This document shows, piece by piece, positions 44,250 through 52,505 of a DNA stretch of 64,000 nt. How positions within the stretch are numbered: the stretch's first letter is position 1; the number at the start of each line of letters is the position of its first letter. The notes under the pieces were generated by a model. The model was not told the DNA's origin. It searched no databases and was given only the letters and a program-made list of their open reading frames with translations. The stretch is taken from NCBI GenBank assembly GCA_039931065.1, contig JBDTSP010000001.1:1-64000 (forward strand). The letters run 5' to 3'. This DNA is from CADEED01 sp039931065 (GTDB lineage Bacteria; Pseudomonadota; Gammaproteobacteria; Steroidobacterales; Steroidobacteraceae). Both the position numbers and the translations under genes were made by a program.

Positions 44250-44450
44250 ATGGCCAAATCGAAGAAGAAAAAACCCAGCAAGGCGGAAATCGACAAGCTG
44301 CGCAAGAAAGTGAATGCGGTCACCAAGGAGTTCTTCGAAGCCTATGGTGGCGACGGCGGCTATAACTACCTGCTGGTCGGCCCGGGGCCCATTCCGCCGC
44401 CGAAGCTCGAGATCGACATCCTCAACCTCGCGACGAAGCCCGGCAAGTAA
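44250..44450 (+). CDS. Small basic protein with Pro-rich motif
   Basis: 66 residues: a Lys-rich start (MAKSKKKKPSKAEIDKLRKK), a helix, then GGYNYLLVGPGPIPPPKLEI. No signal peptide. It has a good start 10 bases after the preceding gene (ribosome site AGGAAAA). The PGPIPPPK motif resembles the LNPQPLPPK motif of the gene at 46841, both flanking the same ToxR-like regulator. Function unknown. Confidence 0.6.
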   Translation: MAKSKKKKPSKAEIDKLRKKVNAVTKEFFEAYGGDGGYNYLLVGPGPIPPPKLEIDILNLATKPGK

Positions 44451-44453
44451 GCG

Positions 44454-46697
44454 TCAGTTCCCAGCGGGGATCTTCACGCCCGAGAGATAGGGTTCGCGGC
44501 TCGCGTGCCACGTGGCACGCCAGCCGCGCTGCCATGCGGTTTGCAGCGCGGCAGTGGCTTCATCCTTCCTGCCCTGCAAGCTGAGCGATTCAGCCCGCAG
44601 CAGGTACAGGCCGAAATGCCGGCCGCCATTCTTTTCGTAGGTGTCGAGCATGCGATCGAGGCCCGCCAGCAGTTTCATCGCCTCGTCACGGTTGCCGCCG
44701 CCATTCAGTTCGATGGCCGCGTGGAACAACGCCACCGAATATTCATAACGAATCTGGCTGCCGTCGTACAGATCGGCGCCATGCATCGGCAGGGTGCGTT
44801 CCGCATGCGCGAGCGTGGCGCGCGCCGCAACTGCGTCGTTCGCCATGAGCTGCATGCGCGCGAGTTCGGCGAGATCCGCGCCGGTCTGCGCGAGTGCCGG
44901 TGCATCGCGCTGTGCAAGCCAGGTTTTCAACTCGCTGGCGCCGCCGGCTGCGAACACCAGATTGCCCTGACGCGAGAGACCGGCGAAGGTCGCGTCCTTC
45001 GGCATCTCGTCGAGTAGTTTGCGCGCCTCGTCGATTCTGCCGAGGGTCAGGAGCAAGTCGACTTTCTGATCGGCAACCTGCCGGTCATTGGGCGCAAGTT
45101 CCTGCGCCGCTTCCACCCACTTGAGGGCGTCCTGTGTCTCTCCCTGCGCGCGCGAAATCCATGACGTCGCGAGCGGGCCCCAGAAGTGATCGGGCTGGAG
45201 GCCGCGCGCGCGCTCGCAGGCGGCGTTCGCCTCCTCGTAATTCGCGAGTTCCACCAGGCCCATGCAGCGGTACACGTGCGTGAGGAAATCGAGCGGATCG
45301 AGAGTCGCGGAGATCGTGTAATTGCGCAGCGCCTCTTCGGGATCCGCGCGCCGGTCATAGGCATTGCCGAGAAAACGATGGCTCGCGGCATCGTTCGGGT
45401 TCGCCGCGATCGCCCGCTTGAGAATCGGCAAGGCCTCTTCGGTCTTGAACTGCTCATTCAGCAGCCAGCCTTTCACCGCCAGCGCCTCGGGCAGTTTCGG
45501 ATTGAGCGCCAAAGCGTTGTTGATTATCGGCTCGGCTTCGGCGGACACATCTTCGAGCGGCGTGCGATTGAGGGACAGATTGTTGAGCAGCGTTTCGGCC
45601 AGGCCGACGTGCGCCAATGCGTAACCCGGATCGGCGGCGATCGAGCGGCGGAAAAACTCCACCGCCTTCACGTTGTCGTCGGCGGTGCGTTTGCTCTGCC
45701 GGGCGCGGCCCAATAGATAGAGCTCGTAGGCTTCCATCTTTTCCGGCTGGCGTTGCGCCCACGTTTCGGCGATGTCGGCCGATAATTCCAGGTGCAGCGC
45801 TTCGGCCACGGCGCGCGAGACGGTGTCCTCGATGAGAAAAATGTCGCCGATCGGGAGATCGAAGGATTTGGACCACAGGTGCAGGCCGGTCGCGGCGGTG
45901 ATGAGCTGCACCGTGATGCGCAGCTGATCGCCCGAACGCCGCAGTGAACCTTCGAGCACGTGTGTCGCGCCGAGCGTGCGACCGATCTCGCGCACGTCGG
46001 TGTTCTTGCCCTTGAACGCGAAGGCCGAGGTGCGAGCGACGACGCGCAGCGTCGGGATGTGCGCCAGCCAGTTGGAAAGCTCGTCGGTGAGACCGTCGCA
46101 CAGCGGCTGTTCGCGTTGATCGACGCTCATGTCGACGAGCGGCAGAACGACGATCGTCGGCAGGTTCTCCGGCCCCTTCGCAAACTGGAACCAGCCGCCC
46201 GGCATCCGCCACACGACGACGGCGAGGATGACGGCCACCAGGATGCTGCCGAATCCCCAGGCGAGCCGCTTCATCGGCGCGCGCCGGTCCGAGGCCCGGC
46301 GGCCGATGACGGCGCCCGTTTCGAAAGACGTGGGGACGTAGTCCGAAGTCAGAACGGGGAGCGACGGGATGGTCGGCTCCGGATCGAGTGCGGCGACGAA
46401 ACGGTACCCCTTGCGCGGCAGGGTCTCGATGTAGCGCGGGGTGTCCGCGTCGTCGCCGAGAGCGACGCGCAGTTTGCGCACGGCGCTGTTCAGGCCGGTA
46501 TCGAATTCCACCACGCCGGTGGGCCAGAGCCGGGCGATGAGCTGCTCGCGCGTGACGACTTCGCCTGGCCGCTTGACCAGTTCCTCGAGAATCTGCAGCG
46601 GCTGGTCCTGCAGGCGATGGGTATTGCCGTGCTTCGAGATTTCCCCCGAATTGAAGTCGATCTTCCAGCCGTCGAATCGGATTTCCCGCTTATCCAT
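44454..46697 (-). CDS. ToxR/CadC-like membrane regulator with TPR sensor
   Basis: 747 residues from ATG 46697 (a longer open frame begins at 46745). Residues 1-103 form an OmpR-type winged helix (DQPLQILEELVKRPGEVVTR, SAVRKLRVALGDDADTPRYI, ETLPRKGYRF). A membrane helix follows (146-164, SILVAVILAVVVW). The periplasmic part begins with a TolB-N/FlgO-like domain (IVVLPLVDMSVDQ, GLTDELSNWLAHIP, ATHVLEGSLRRSGDQLRI, about 175-300), then TPR repeats to the end. Such one-component regulators read an envelope signal directly and bind DNA from the membrane. Nearby targets could be the flanking small genes. A second, shorter relative lies at 59594-61033. Confidence 0.85.
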   Translation of the reverse strand: MDKREIRFDGWKIDFNSGEISKHGNTHRLQDQPLQILEELVKRPGEVVTREQLIARLWPTGVVEFDTGLNSAVRKLRVALGDDADTPRYIETLPRKGYRFVAALDPEPTIPSLPVLTSDYVPTSFETGAVIGRRASDRRAPMKRLAWGFGSILVAVILAVVVWRMPGGWFQFAKGPENLPTIVVLPLVDMSVDQREQPLCDGLTDELSNWLAHIPTLRVVARTSAFAFKGKNTDVREIGRTLGATHVLEGSLRRSGDQLRITVQLITAATGLHLWSKSFDLPIGDIFLIEDTVSRAVAEALHLELSADIAETWAQRQPEKMEAYELYLLGRARQSKRTADDNVKAVEFFRRSIAADPGYALAHVGLAETLLNNLSLNRTPLEDVSAEAEPIINNALALNPKLPEALAVKGWLLNEQFKTEEALPILKRAIAANPNDAASHRFLGNAYDRRADPEEALRNYTISATLDPLDFLTHVYRCMGLVELANYEEANAACERARGLQPDHFWGPLATSWISRAQGETQDALKWVEAAQELAPNDRQVADQKVDLLLTLGRIDEARKLLDEMPKDATFAGLSRQGNLVFAAGGASELKTWLAQRDAPALAQTGADLAELARMQLMANDAVAARATLAHAERTLPMHGADLYDGSQIRYEYSVALFHAAIELNGGGNRDEAMKLLAGLDRMLDTYEKNGGRHFGLYLLRAESLSLQGRKDEATAALQTAWQRGWRATWHASREPYLSGVKIPAGN

Positions 46698-46840
46698 GCA
46701 CCCGCCGCGTACCCCGGCTGCCCCCGGGGGGTGAATCATAGACAAGTCAGCGCCGGATCAGCGTCCATCCATCGCCTCCGGGGTGCCGCGGGGCGAATCT
46801 CGGTCCCGTCAAAGCGAAAAAAATGACTTACGGAGGACGA

Positions 46841-47524
46841 ATGAACGTAACTGCGCAACGCAGCATTGCTCCTGCTTCCACGCCCGACAAGACGGGTCCA
46901 GGCCCGAAGCCGCCGCCGAAGCATCTTTCGGCGCGCGCGCTGACCGCGCTTGTTAGCCAATTGACGACCGGTTACCCCAACCCCGACGGCCCGGATGATC
47001 CTCCAGGCCCGCTCGATCCCTATATCCGCCGGGCGCTGGAGCGCTCGGTGCTGGGGATCGGGGCCGGCACCCATTTGTGGCGTGTCATCGCCGAGAAACA
47101 TCCCGAGATCTGGGATGTCATTGGCGGCGACCCGCTGTCCCAGGTAGCGCTCAATCCGCAGCCGCTGCCGCCGAAGTCCGCATTCCTCGCCGCGATCGTC
47201 CAGGAATTCACCGAACGCATGACGAATGTCGGCGAGCTGGCCGACCTGATCCCGCGTCCAGGCGGTGAGCGCGGCATCATCATTGTTGGCGGCCACGTGG
47301 CGCGTTTCGTCGACGAGATCTGCGGCAATGGCATGAAGGTGAAGTGGCCGTTTCCCTGGCCCGCACCCGTCTGGTTTACCGAACAACTCAACGGCCCCGA
47401 CCTCATCGTCATGGGCACCCAGTTTCAACAGTGCGCCGTGATTGCGATGGACCGCGATCTCGGCCGCACTTTCGCCGACGCCGCGCATGCGCTGCTGGAG
47501 GCCGGAGCCGCGCGCCTGGTCTGA
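46841..47524 (+). CDS. Hypothetical protein with LNPQPLPP motif
   Basis: 227 residues from ATG 46841, which has a strong GGAGG 5 bases upstream. Pro-rich N-terminus (GPGPKPPPKHLSARALTALV), then VALNPQPLPPKSAFLAAIVQ and GERGIIIVGGHVARFVDEIC. The short LNPQPLPP motif recurs in unrelated hypothetical proteins of several phyla; no function is known to me. It reads away from the ToxR-like regulator, 143 bases apart, so it may be its target. A large inverted repeat begins 82 bases after its stop. Confidence 0.65.
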   Translation: MNVTAQRSIAPASTPDKTGPGPKPPPKHLSARALTALVSQLTTGYPNPDGPDDPPGPLDPYIRRALERSVLGIGAGTHLWRVIAEKHPEIWDVIGGDPLSQVALNPQPLPPKSAFLAAIVQEFTERMTNVGELADLIPRPGGERGIIIVGGHVARFVDEICGNGMKVKWPFPWPAPVWFTEQLNGPDLIVMGTQFQQCAVIAMDRDLGRTFADAAHALLEAGAARLV

Positions 47525-47605
47525 TTTAACGGGATGGGCCTCAACCCCCGCAGCTCGAATAACCCCATTCAAGCCTTCGAGGTCCATCCCTTTTTCTTCT
47601 CGAAA

Positions 47606-47719
47606 GGGGGCAGCCCCCGTTTCCTAGCAAAAGGGGACAGGCCTCATCCCCGCAAGCCGAACTGCCCCGTTCAGCTTCAGAGGTCTGTCCCCTTTTGCTA
47701 GGAAACGGGGGCTGCCCCC
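47606..47719. repeat. 114-bp inverted repeat: two facing family B elements
   Basis: Perfect 34-base arms (47606-47639 and 47686-47719) around a 46-base loop. Each arm is a family B unit, GGGGGCAGCCCCCG then TTTCCTAGCAAAAGGGGACA and its complement. The inner GGCCTC/GAGGTC flanks can extend the stem. It fills most of the gap between the hypothetical gene (stop 47524) and the GH97 gene (start 47765) and could form a very stable hairpin in RNA from either side. Confidence 0.9.
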
Positions 47720-47764
47720 ATTTCCTTTTCCGTTAGGCTGGTGCCACTTTCAGGGGGGTGGTGC

Positions 47765-49732
47765 ATGTCGCGATTTCGTCTGGCAACGATTGCTGCCTTG
47801 TTCGCCGTGGCCGTTCAGGCCAACGCTGTGTCGCTGATTCCGAGCATCGGAATCGCGAGCCCCGACGGCCACATCCTGGTGCAGGTAATCGTGGCCGATG
47901 GCCAGGCGACCTATTCGGTGACCATCGACGGGCAGGAGATCCTGCAGAAATCGCGGCTCGGTCTGGTACGCGACGATGCCGACTTCTCGCAGGGGGTGGA
48001 CATCACCGCTAACTACCTCGCGCGCGCCAACAAGCTCGAAAAGGTCGAGGATCGCTACGAACTGCTGACGAGCAAACGCCGCCAGAACTCCTACCGCGCC
48101 AATCGCCGCGTATTCGAGCTCGAAACGCAGGCCGGCATCCGCATGGACATCGAGTTCCAGGTGTCGAACGACGGCTTCGCCTTTCGGTACGTCTTCCCGA
48201 ACAAGGACGAAACGGTCCACAAGATCAGCCGCGAAACCTCGTCGTTCAATTTCCTGGCGGGCACGCGCGGTTTCCTGCAACCCATCGCGCCCCCGCGTTC
48301 GGGCTGGAATGAAACAAACCCCTCGTATGAGGAGTACTACGAGCGCGATATCCCCATCGGCCAGCCATCGCTGCAGGGCGGGGGCTGGGTGTTCCCCGCG
48401 CTGTTCCGCTCGGGCGATACGTGGTTGCTGATCAGCGAGGCCGGCCTGCGCCGCACCTACTGCGGCTCGCGTCTGCTGGCCGCGCGCCGCAGCAGCGAAT
48501 ATTTCATCGATTTTCCCGGCGCGCTCGAGACCAGCAACGGCGGCGCGGTCACGCCGGAATCCACGCTGCCGTGGATCACGCCGTGGCGCCTGGCCGTCAT
48601 CGGCAGTCTCAAGACCATCGTCGAATCGACGCTCGGCACGGATCTCGCCGATCCGCCCGCTAAGGGTGTGAAGCTGCTGCCCGAACTACCTGGCAAATCC
48701 GCCTGGAGCTGGCCGTTGTTAGGCGACGACCAGACCACCGTCAAGGTGCAGAAACAGTTCATCGACTACGCCGCGGAGATGGGCTGGAAATACACGCTGG
48801 TGGATTCCGCCTGGGACCGGCAGATCGGCTACGACGGCCTGAAGGAGCTGGTCGACTACGGCAAGCCGAAGGGCGTCAAGATCCTCATCTGGTACAACTC
48901 CGCCGGCGAGTGGAACACCACGCCGCTGACGCCGCGCGACCGGATGTTGCCCGCAACGCGCCTCGCGGAGATGCAGAAGATCAAGGAGATCGGCATCGCC
49001 GGCGTGAAGGTGGACTTCTTCGCGGGTGATGCTCAATCCACCATTTCCTACTACCACGACATCCTCGCGGATGCGGCGCGCGTGGGGCTCGCGGTGAATT
49101 TCCACGGCGCGACGCTGCCGCGCGGCTGGCAACGCACGTATCCGAATCTCATGACCATGGAATCCGTGCGCGGCATGGAATACAACACCTTCGAGCAGAG
49201 CAACGCGGAACGGGGCGTGGTGCACGCCGCGATGCTGCCGTTCGCGCGCAATGTATTCGATCCGATGGACTTCACGCCCGTGGTGCTCGACAAACTACCG
49301 CACACCGAGCGGCGCACGTCGGCCGCCTTCGAGCTTGCGACCTCGGTGTTGTTCACCTCCGGCATCCAGCACTACGCGGAGATTCCCTCCGGCATGCGCA
49401 AGGCTCCGCCGTACGTGCGCGATTTCCTGAAGCACGTGCCCGCGGTGTGGGATGACGTGAAGTTCGTCGAAGGTTTCCCCGGCCAATACGTCGTGCTCGC
49501 GCGCCGCGCGGGAAAGACCTGGTACATCGCCGGCATCAACGCCGACGACCAGCTGCGCAAGATCAAGCTCGATCTCAAGGCGCTGGGAATTTCAGGCCAA
49601 GGCACACTGATCATCAACGGCCTCGATCCGCTCGGTTTCGAGAGCAGCGCGTTTCCAGCCGAGAAGAGCGCGACCGCGGGCGACATCGAGCTGCGCGGCC
49701 GCGGTGGGTTCGTCCTCACCGTGGGCGGCTAG
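47765..49732 (+). CDS. GH97 glycoside hydrolase, likely retaining alpha-galactosidase
   Basis: 655 residues from ATG 47765, with a signal peptide ending near AVQANA. The beta-super-sandwich N-terminus (SPDGHILVQVIVADGQATYS, FAFRYVFPN) is followed by the TIM barrel: FIDYAAEMGWKYTLVDSAWD, then IAGVKVDFFAGDAQ and AVNFHGATLPRGWQRTYPN. Asp417 in VKVDFF and Glu466 in TMESVRGMEYN occupy the places of the nucleophile and acid/base of the retaining GH97 alpha-galactosidases; the inverting alpha-glucosidase branch uses glutamates instead. It should release galactose or glucose from alpha-linked oligosaccharides in the periplasm. Its 3' end overlaps the convergent S41 gene by 17 bases. Confidence 0.88.
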   Translation: MSRFRLATIAALFAVAVQANAVSLIPSIGIASPDGHILVQVIVADGQATYSVTIDGQEILQKSRLGLVRDDADFSQGVDITANYLARANKLEKVEDRYELLTSKRRQNSYRANRRVFELETQAGIRMDIEFQVSNDGFAFRYVFPNKDETVHKISRETSSFNFLAGTRGFLQPIAPPRSGWNETNPSYEEYYERDIPIGQPSLQGGGWVFPALFRSGDTWLLISEAGLRRTYCGSRLLAARRSSEYFIDFPGALETSNGGAVTPESTLPWITPWRLAVIGSLKTIVESTLGTDLADPPAKGVKLLPELPGKSAWSWPLLGDDQTTVKVQKQFIDYAAEMGWKYTLVDSAWDRQIGYDGLKELVDYGKPKGVKILIWYNSAGEWNTTPLTPRDRMLPATRLAEMQKIKEIGIAGVKVDFFAGDAQSTISYYHDILADAARVGLAVNFHGATLPRGWQRTYPNLMTMESVRGMEYNTFEQSNAERGVVHAAMLPFARNVFDPMDFTPVVLDKLPHTERRTSAAFELATSVLFTSGIQHYAEIPSGMRKAPPYVRDFLKHVPAVWDDVKFVEGFPGQYVVLARRAGKTWYIAGINADDQLRKIKLDLKALGISGQGTLIINGLDPLGFESSAFPAEKSATAGDIELRGRGGFVLTVGG

Positions 49733-51050
49733 TCCTGGCGAGTTTCACGAGCGGCGGCTGCGGCGGCCAATCGCCCATGTGCAGCCAGACCTGCAACCGA
49801 CCCTCCGGGTCGGTCTCGAAAGTCGCGGTGAAATCTTCGGGCAGACCGTCGAGCCGGAACGACATCGAGCTCAACGGGATGAGACGGTTCGCCGGGCGAT
49901 TCGCCAGCTGCAGCACCAGGTATCCCGCGTCTCGTGAAACCGTCAGGCGCGGGCCGAAGAGACCCTCCGGCGGGCCGTATGTTCCAACCAGCATCTGCGC
50001 CGCCTTGTAGTTAGGAGCGCGGCTGGCGGATTCCCGCAGCTCCTGCGCGAGACCGCGAGCCAGCGCCTGCAACGCGTCGCGGTCGAGAGGATCTGTCGCA
50101 TCGGCTTGCAGCCGGGTCAACGCCAGCCGGTGAGCCTCGAGCAGCGCAAGGCCGGGTGGCACTTCCGCATCCGGCTTCACGCCCACGCCTTCCCAGTTGG
50201 TGCCCGTCACGGGGTTGACCGGGTATCCGGTTGGCATGAAGACCGTGAAGCCGCGACTTAAAGGTAGTGAGGCCCCGGGATTCGCGCCGCCGCCGCTGAC
50301 CTCGCCCACGATCAGACCGCGCTTGAACGATTGAATGTCGTACGCCAGTTCCTCGCCACCGGAAAACGTATTCGCCGAAATGAGCACGAAAACGGGTTTC
50401 TTCGCGCCGTAGGAGTTCGCGCCCAAATCCGTCGTGCGCGTTTCGACGACATGTTCACCGCGCCCGTGAAAGGTATTCAAGACGTATGGCGCCCCTTCGC
50501 TCAGGTAACTCATGTAGAGCGCGCACGTCGCGGGCCATCCCCCGGAGTTGGCGCGCAAGTCGAGAATGAGCGCGTCGGTGCTCTTCAGGAACGAAAACGC
50601 CGCGGCGATAACCTCCCTGGCGGAGTCGGGATCGGGCACCGCGTTTACCTCGAGGTAGCCGACGTTGCCTGCCAGGATTTTTGCGGACCGGATGTCGCCG
50701 TTTGACGCCCGCGAATCCCGCGGCGGCCTTCGTTGCGGACCCGGTCGCGCGTCGAAACTGACGTTCAGATGTTTGTCGGGCACGACGGAATGAAGATCGG
50801 CATTCAACGCGGTGGCTAACTCTTCGCCGGAATTGATGGCGGCGTAGTTCTTGTCCGCCAACCGGGTGCGCAAGTGCTGCGCCAGCTTCCTGCCGATATC
50901 TTCATACGCATAAGAGTCCGCCAGGGCGTTCGCCAACTGCTCGACGACCTCCTTGCGCGCGTCCGCATCGAGCGGAACCGCCACCTGCGCCGACGCAAAC
51001 GAACTGCCGATTGCGGCGATGACGATCGCGGCGGGGAGGAACTTTCTCAT
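49716..51050 (-). CDS. Secreted S41-family serine peptidase
   Basis: 444 residues from ATG 51050 (51062 is an alternative ATG). Signal peptide MRKFLPAAIVIAAIGSSFAS. The N-terminal segment (VVEQLANALADSYAYEDIGR, LHSVVPDKHLNVSF) is the S41 N-domain, then the peptidase core: ALILDLRANSGGWPATC, and VFVLISANTFSGGEELAYDI with catalytic Ser230; the IVGEVSGGGANPG segment follows. No PDZ domain, as in the interphotoreceptor-retinoid-binding (IRBP) type. The C-terminal 100 residues form an extra beta domain. Substrate unknown. It faces the ArsR promoter region, divergent from it. Confidence 0.85.
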   Translation of the reverse strand: MRKFLPAAIVIAAIGSSFASAQVAVPLDADARKEVVEQLANALADSYAYEDIGRKLAQHLRTRLADKNYAAINSGEELATALNADLHSVVPDKHLNVSFDARPGPQRRPPRDSRASNGDIRSAKILAGNVGYLEVNAVPDPDSAREVIAAAFSFLKSTDALILDLRANSGGWPATCALYMSYLSEGAPYVLNTFHGRGEHVVETRTTDLGANSYGAKKPVFVLISANTFSGGEELAYDIQSFKRGLIVGEVSGGGANPGASLPLSRGFTVFMPTGYPVNPVTGTNWEGVGVKPDAEVPPGLALLEAHRLALTRLQADATDPLDRDALQALARGLAQELRESASRAPNYKAAQMLVGTYGPPEGLFGPRLTVSRDAGYLVLQLANRPANRLIPLSSMSFRLDGLPEDFTATFETDPEGRLQVWLHMGDWPPQPPLVKLARTSRPR

Positions 51051-51136
51051 GGCGGTTCTCATCGTGTGAAGGTCGAGACTGACAGGATGCGCCGCGCCGC
51101 ATCCGCGTCGCAGACAGCGGCAAAAATTACGCGCTT

Positions 51137-51166
51137 TTGACATGTGACCAAAAGGTCACATATAGT
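51137..51166 (+). promoter_or_regulatory. Sigma70-type promoter overlapping ArsR operator palindrome
   Basis: TTGACA at 51137-51142 and TATAGT at 51161-51166 (18-base spacer) form a near-consensus promoter pointing at the ArsR gene. Inside the spacer sits a perfect inverted repeat ATGTGACC-aaaa-GGTCACAT (51142-51161), the expected site of the ArsR dimer. A repressor bound there would block RNA polymerase directly. Confidence 0.75.
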
Positions 51167-51172
51167 CGCGGC

Positions 51173-51517
51173 ATGCACAGTGACGACCTGGTCTTCAAGG
51201 CTCTGGGCGATTCCTCCCGCAGGTTTCTGCTCGACCTGCTGCACAAGCGCGACGGGCAGACACTCGGCGAACTCGAATGCGAACTGGAGATGACCCGCTT
51301 TGGGGTCATGAAACATCTCAAGTTGCTGGAAGAAGCGGGCCTGGTGATCACGCGGCGCGAAGGCCGCGAGAAACTTCATTTCTTGAATGCCGTGCCCATT
51401 CGTCTAATCCACGACCGCTGGATCGACAAATACAAGGAGCGCGAATTGTCCGCGCTCGTGGACCTCAAAAAATCCCTGGAGAACGCGAAATGCCCACCGC
51501 AGCGCAAGAGAGCCTGA
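51173..51517 (+). CDS. ArsR-family repressor
   Basis: 114 residues from ATG 51173, only 7 bases after the promoter -10 box, so the transcript is nearly leaderless. The winged helix (LGDSSRRFLLDLLHKRDGQT, EMTRFGVMKHLKLLEEAGLV) is typical of ArsR repressors of the SRPBCC-linked group; no metal-binding Cys cluster of the CXC type is seen. It overlaps the SRPBCC gene by 28 bases, and the pair is usual for such regulators. Confidence 0.88.
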   Translation: MHSDDLVFKALGDSSRRFLLDLLHKRDGQTLGELECELEMTRFGVMKHLKLLEEAGLVITRREGREKLHFLNAVPIRLIHDRWIDKYKERELSALVDLKKSLENAKCPPQRKRA

Positions 51518-51993
51518 ATTCGACCACGCACATTCACGAGATCTACATCAAGGCCACGCCCGCCGCGATCTGGGATGCCGTGACATCACCTGAGTGGACC
51601 GCGAAGTACGGTTATCGCGGCATGTCGGAGTACGAACTCAAGCCCGGCGGCAGATTTCGCACCAAGGCCAATGAGCAGATGCGCAGCTTCGGATTGCCCG
51701 AAGTCGTGGTCGATGGCGAGGTGATCGAGGCCAATCCGCCGCACAAACTCGTGCAGACGTATCGCTTTCTCTTCAACGACGCGCACCGCGAAGAAGGCTT
51801 CTCGCGCATCACGTGGGAGATCGCGCAGACGGAGAAGGATTTCTGCCGCCTGACCATCACGCACGAAATCCCCGCGAACGCGCCGATGATGAGAGGCGCG
51901 ATCACCAGCAGGTTCAGCATGCAGGGCGGTGGTGGATGGAACTGGATTCTCAGCGACCTCAAGTCACTGCTCGAGACCGGCAAGACGATGTAG
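51490..51993 (+). CDS. SRPBCC (AHSA1-type) protein
   Basis: 167 residues from ATG 51490. The fold signature is visible in TTHIHEIYIKATPAAIWDAV, YELKPGGRFRT and EANPPHKLVQTYRF, ending WILSDLKSLLETGKTM, the AHSA1/START-like hydrophobic-ligand-binding layout. It is encoded with the overlapping ArsR gene, the common ArsR-SRPBCC pairing, and may bind a small lipophilic molecule. The ligand is unknown. Confidence 0.85.
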   Translation: MPTAAQESLNSTTHIHEIYIKATPAAIWDAVTSPEWTAKYGYRGMSEYELKPGGRFRTKANEQMRSFGLPEVVVDGEVIEANPPHKLVQTYRFLFNDAHREEGFSRITWEIAQTEKDFCRLTITHEIPANAPMMRGAITSRFSMQGGGGWNWILSDLKSLLETGKTM

Positions 51994-52275
51994 TTCGATC
52001 AGGCGGCCTGCGCGCCCAGCACCATGGGGGCGCGCAGCTCCTTCAAAGATGTGATCGCCAGCCGGTTCCGCTGCACTAACAGAATGGCTTCGCTCGTCAT
52101 TGCGCTCTCCGACTTTCACTGGATAGGAGCAAGCGCTGAGCCAATACTTCGCACCCGGGCGAACTCCCTCCGTGCGCATTTCAAACAGCGGCTGCACCGC
52201 CAAATTCCCACGCGCGCCGTGACACGCGCGGCTGTGGAGCAGCCGGCACGATTTCACGCATAATGTCGCGCGGAT
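51994..52275. other. 282-base intergenic stretch, nothing assignable
   Basis: Between the SRPBCC stop and the DUF167 start. Open frames here (for example 52024-52263 plus) have no ribosome site or recognisable product, and I see no repeat or RNA gene. The stretch probably holds the promoter for the DUF167-GST-hydrolase group. Confidence 0.5.
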
Positions 52276-52500
52276 ATGAGAACCATTCGACTCAAAGTCA
52301 AACCCGGATCGCGCCAGGAAGATTTGACCGAATGTGACGACGGCACGTGGCTGGCGCGCGTCAAGGCTCAGCCTGTCGATGGCAAGGCGAACGCCGCGGT
52401 AATCGCGCTCATCGCAGCGCACTTCGGTTTGCGCAAGGCGCAGGTGAGCATCAAGAGCGGCGCCGGCGGCCGGATGAAACTGGTCACACTCGAGGACTGA
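52276..52500 (+). CDS. DUF167 (YggU-like) small protein
   Basis: 74 residues. RLKVKPGSRQEDL, VKAQPVDGKANAAVIALIA and VSIKSGAGGRMKLV are the DUF167 core motifs (the PVxGxAN and SGxxxRxK blocks). These widely conserved small cytosolic proteins are of unsettled function. It leads a group with the GST-like gene, 5 bases apart. Confidence 0.88.
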   Translation: MRTIRLKVKPGSRQEDLTECDDGTWLARVKAQPVDGKANAAVIALIAAHFGLRKAQVSIKSGAGGRMKLVTLED

Positions 52501-52505
52501 GATAC

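Noticed and set aside
52024..52263. 79-residue open frame between SRPBCC and DUF167 genes
   Set aside because: No ribosome site, mixed composition and no recognisable motif; more likely non-coding.
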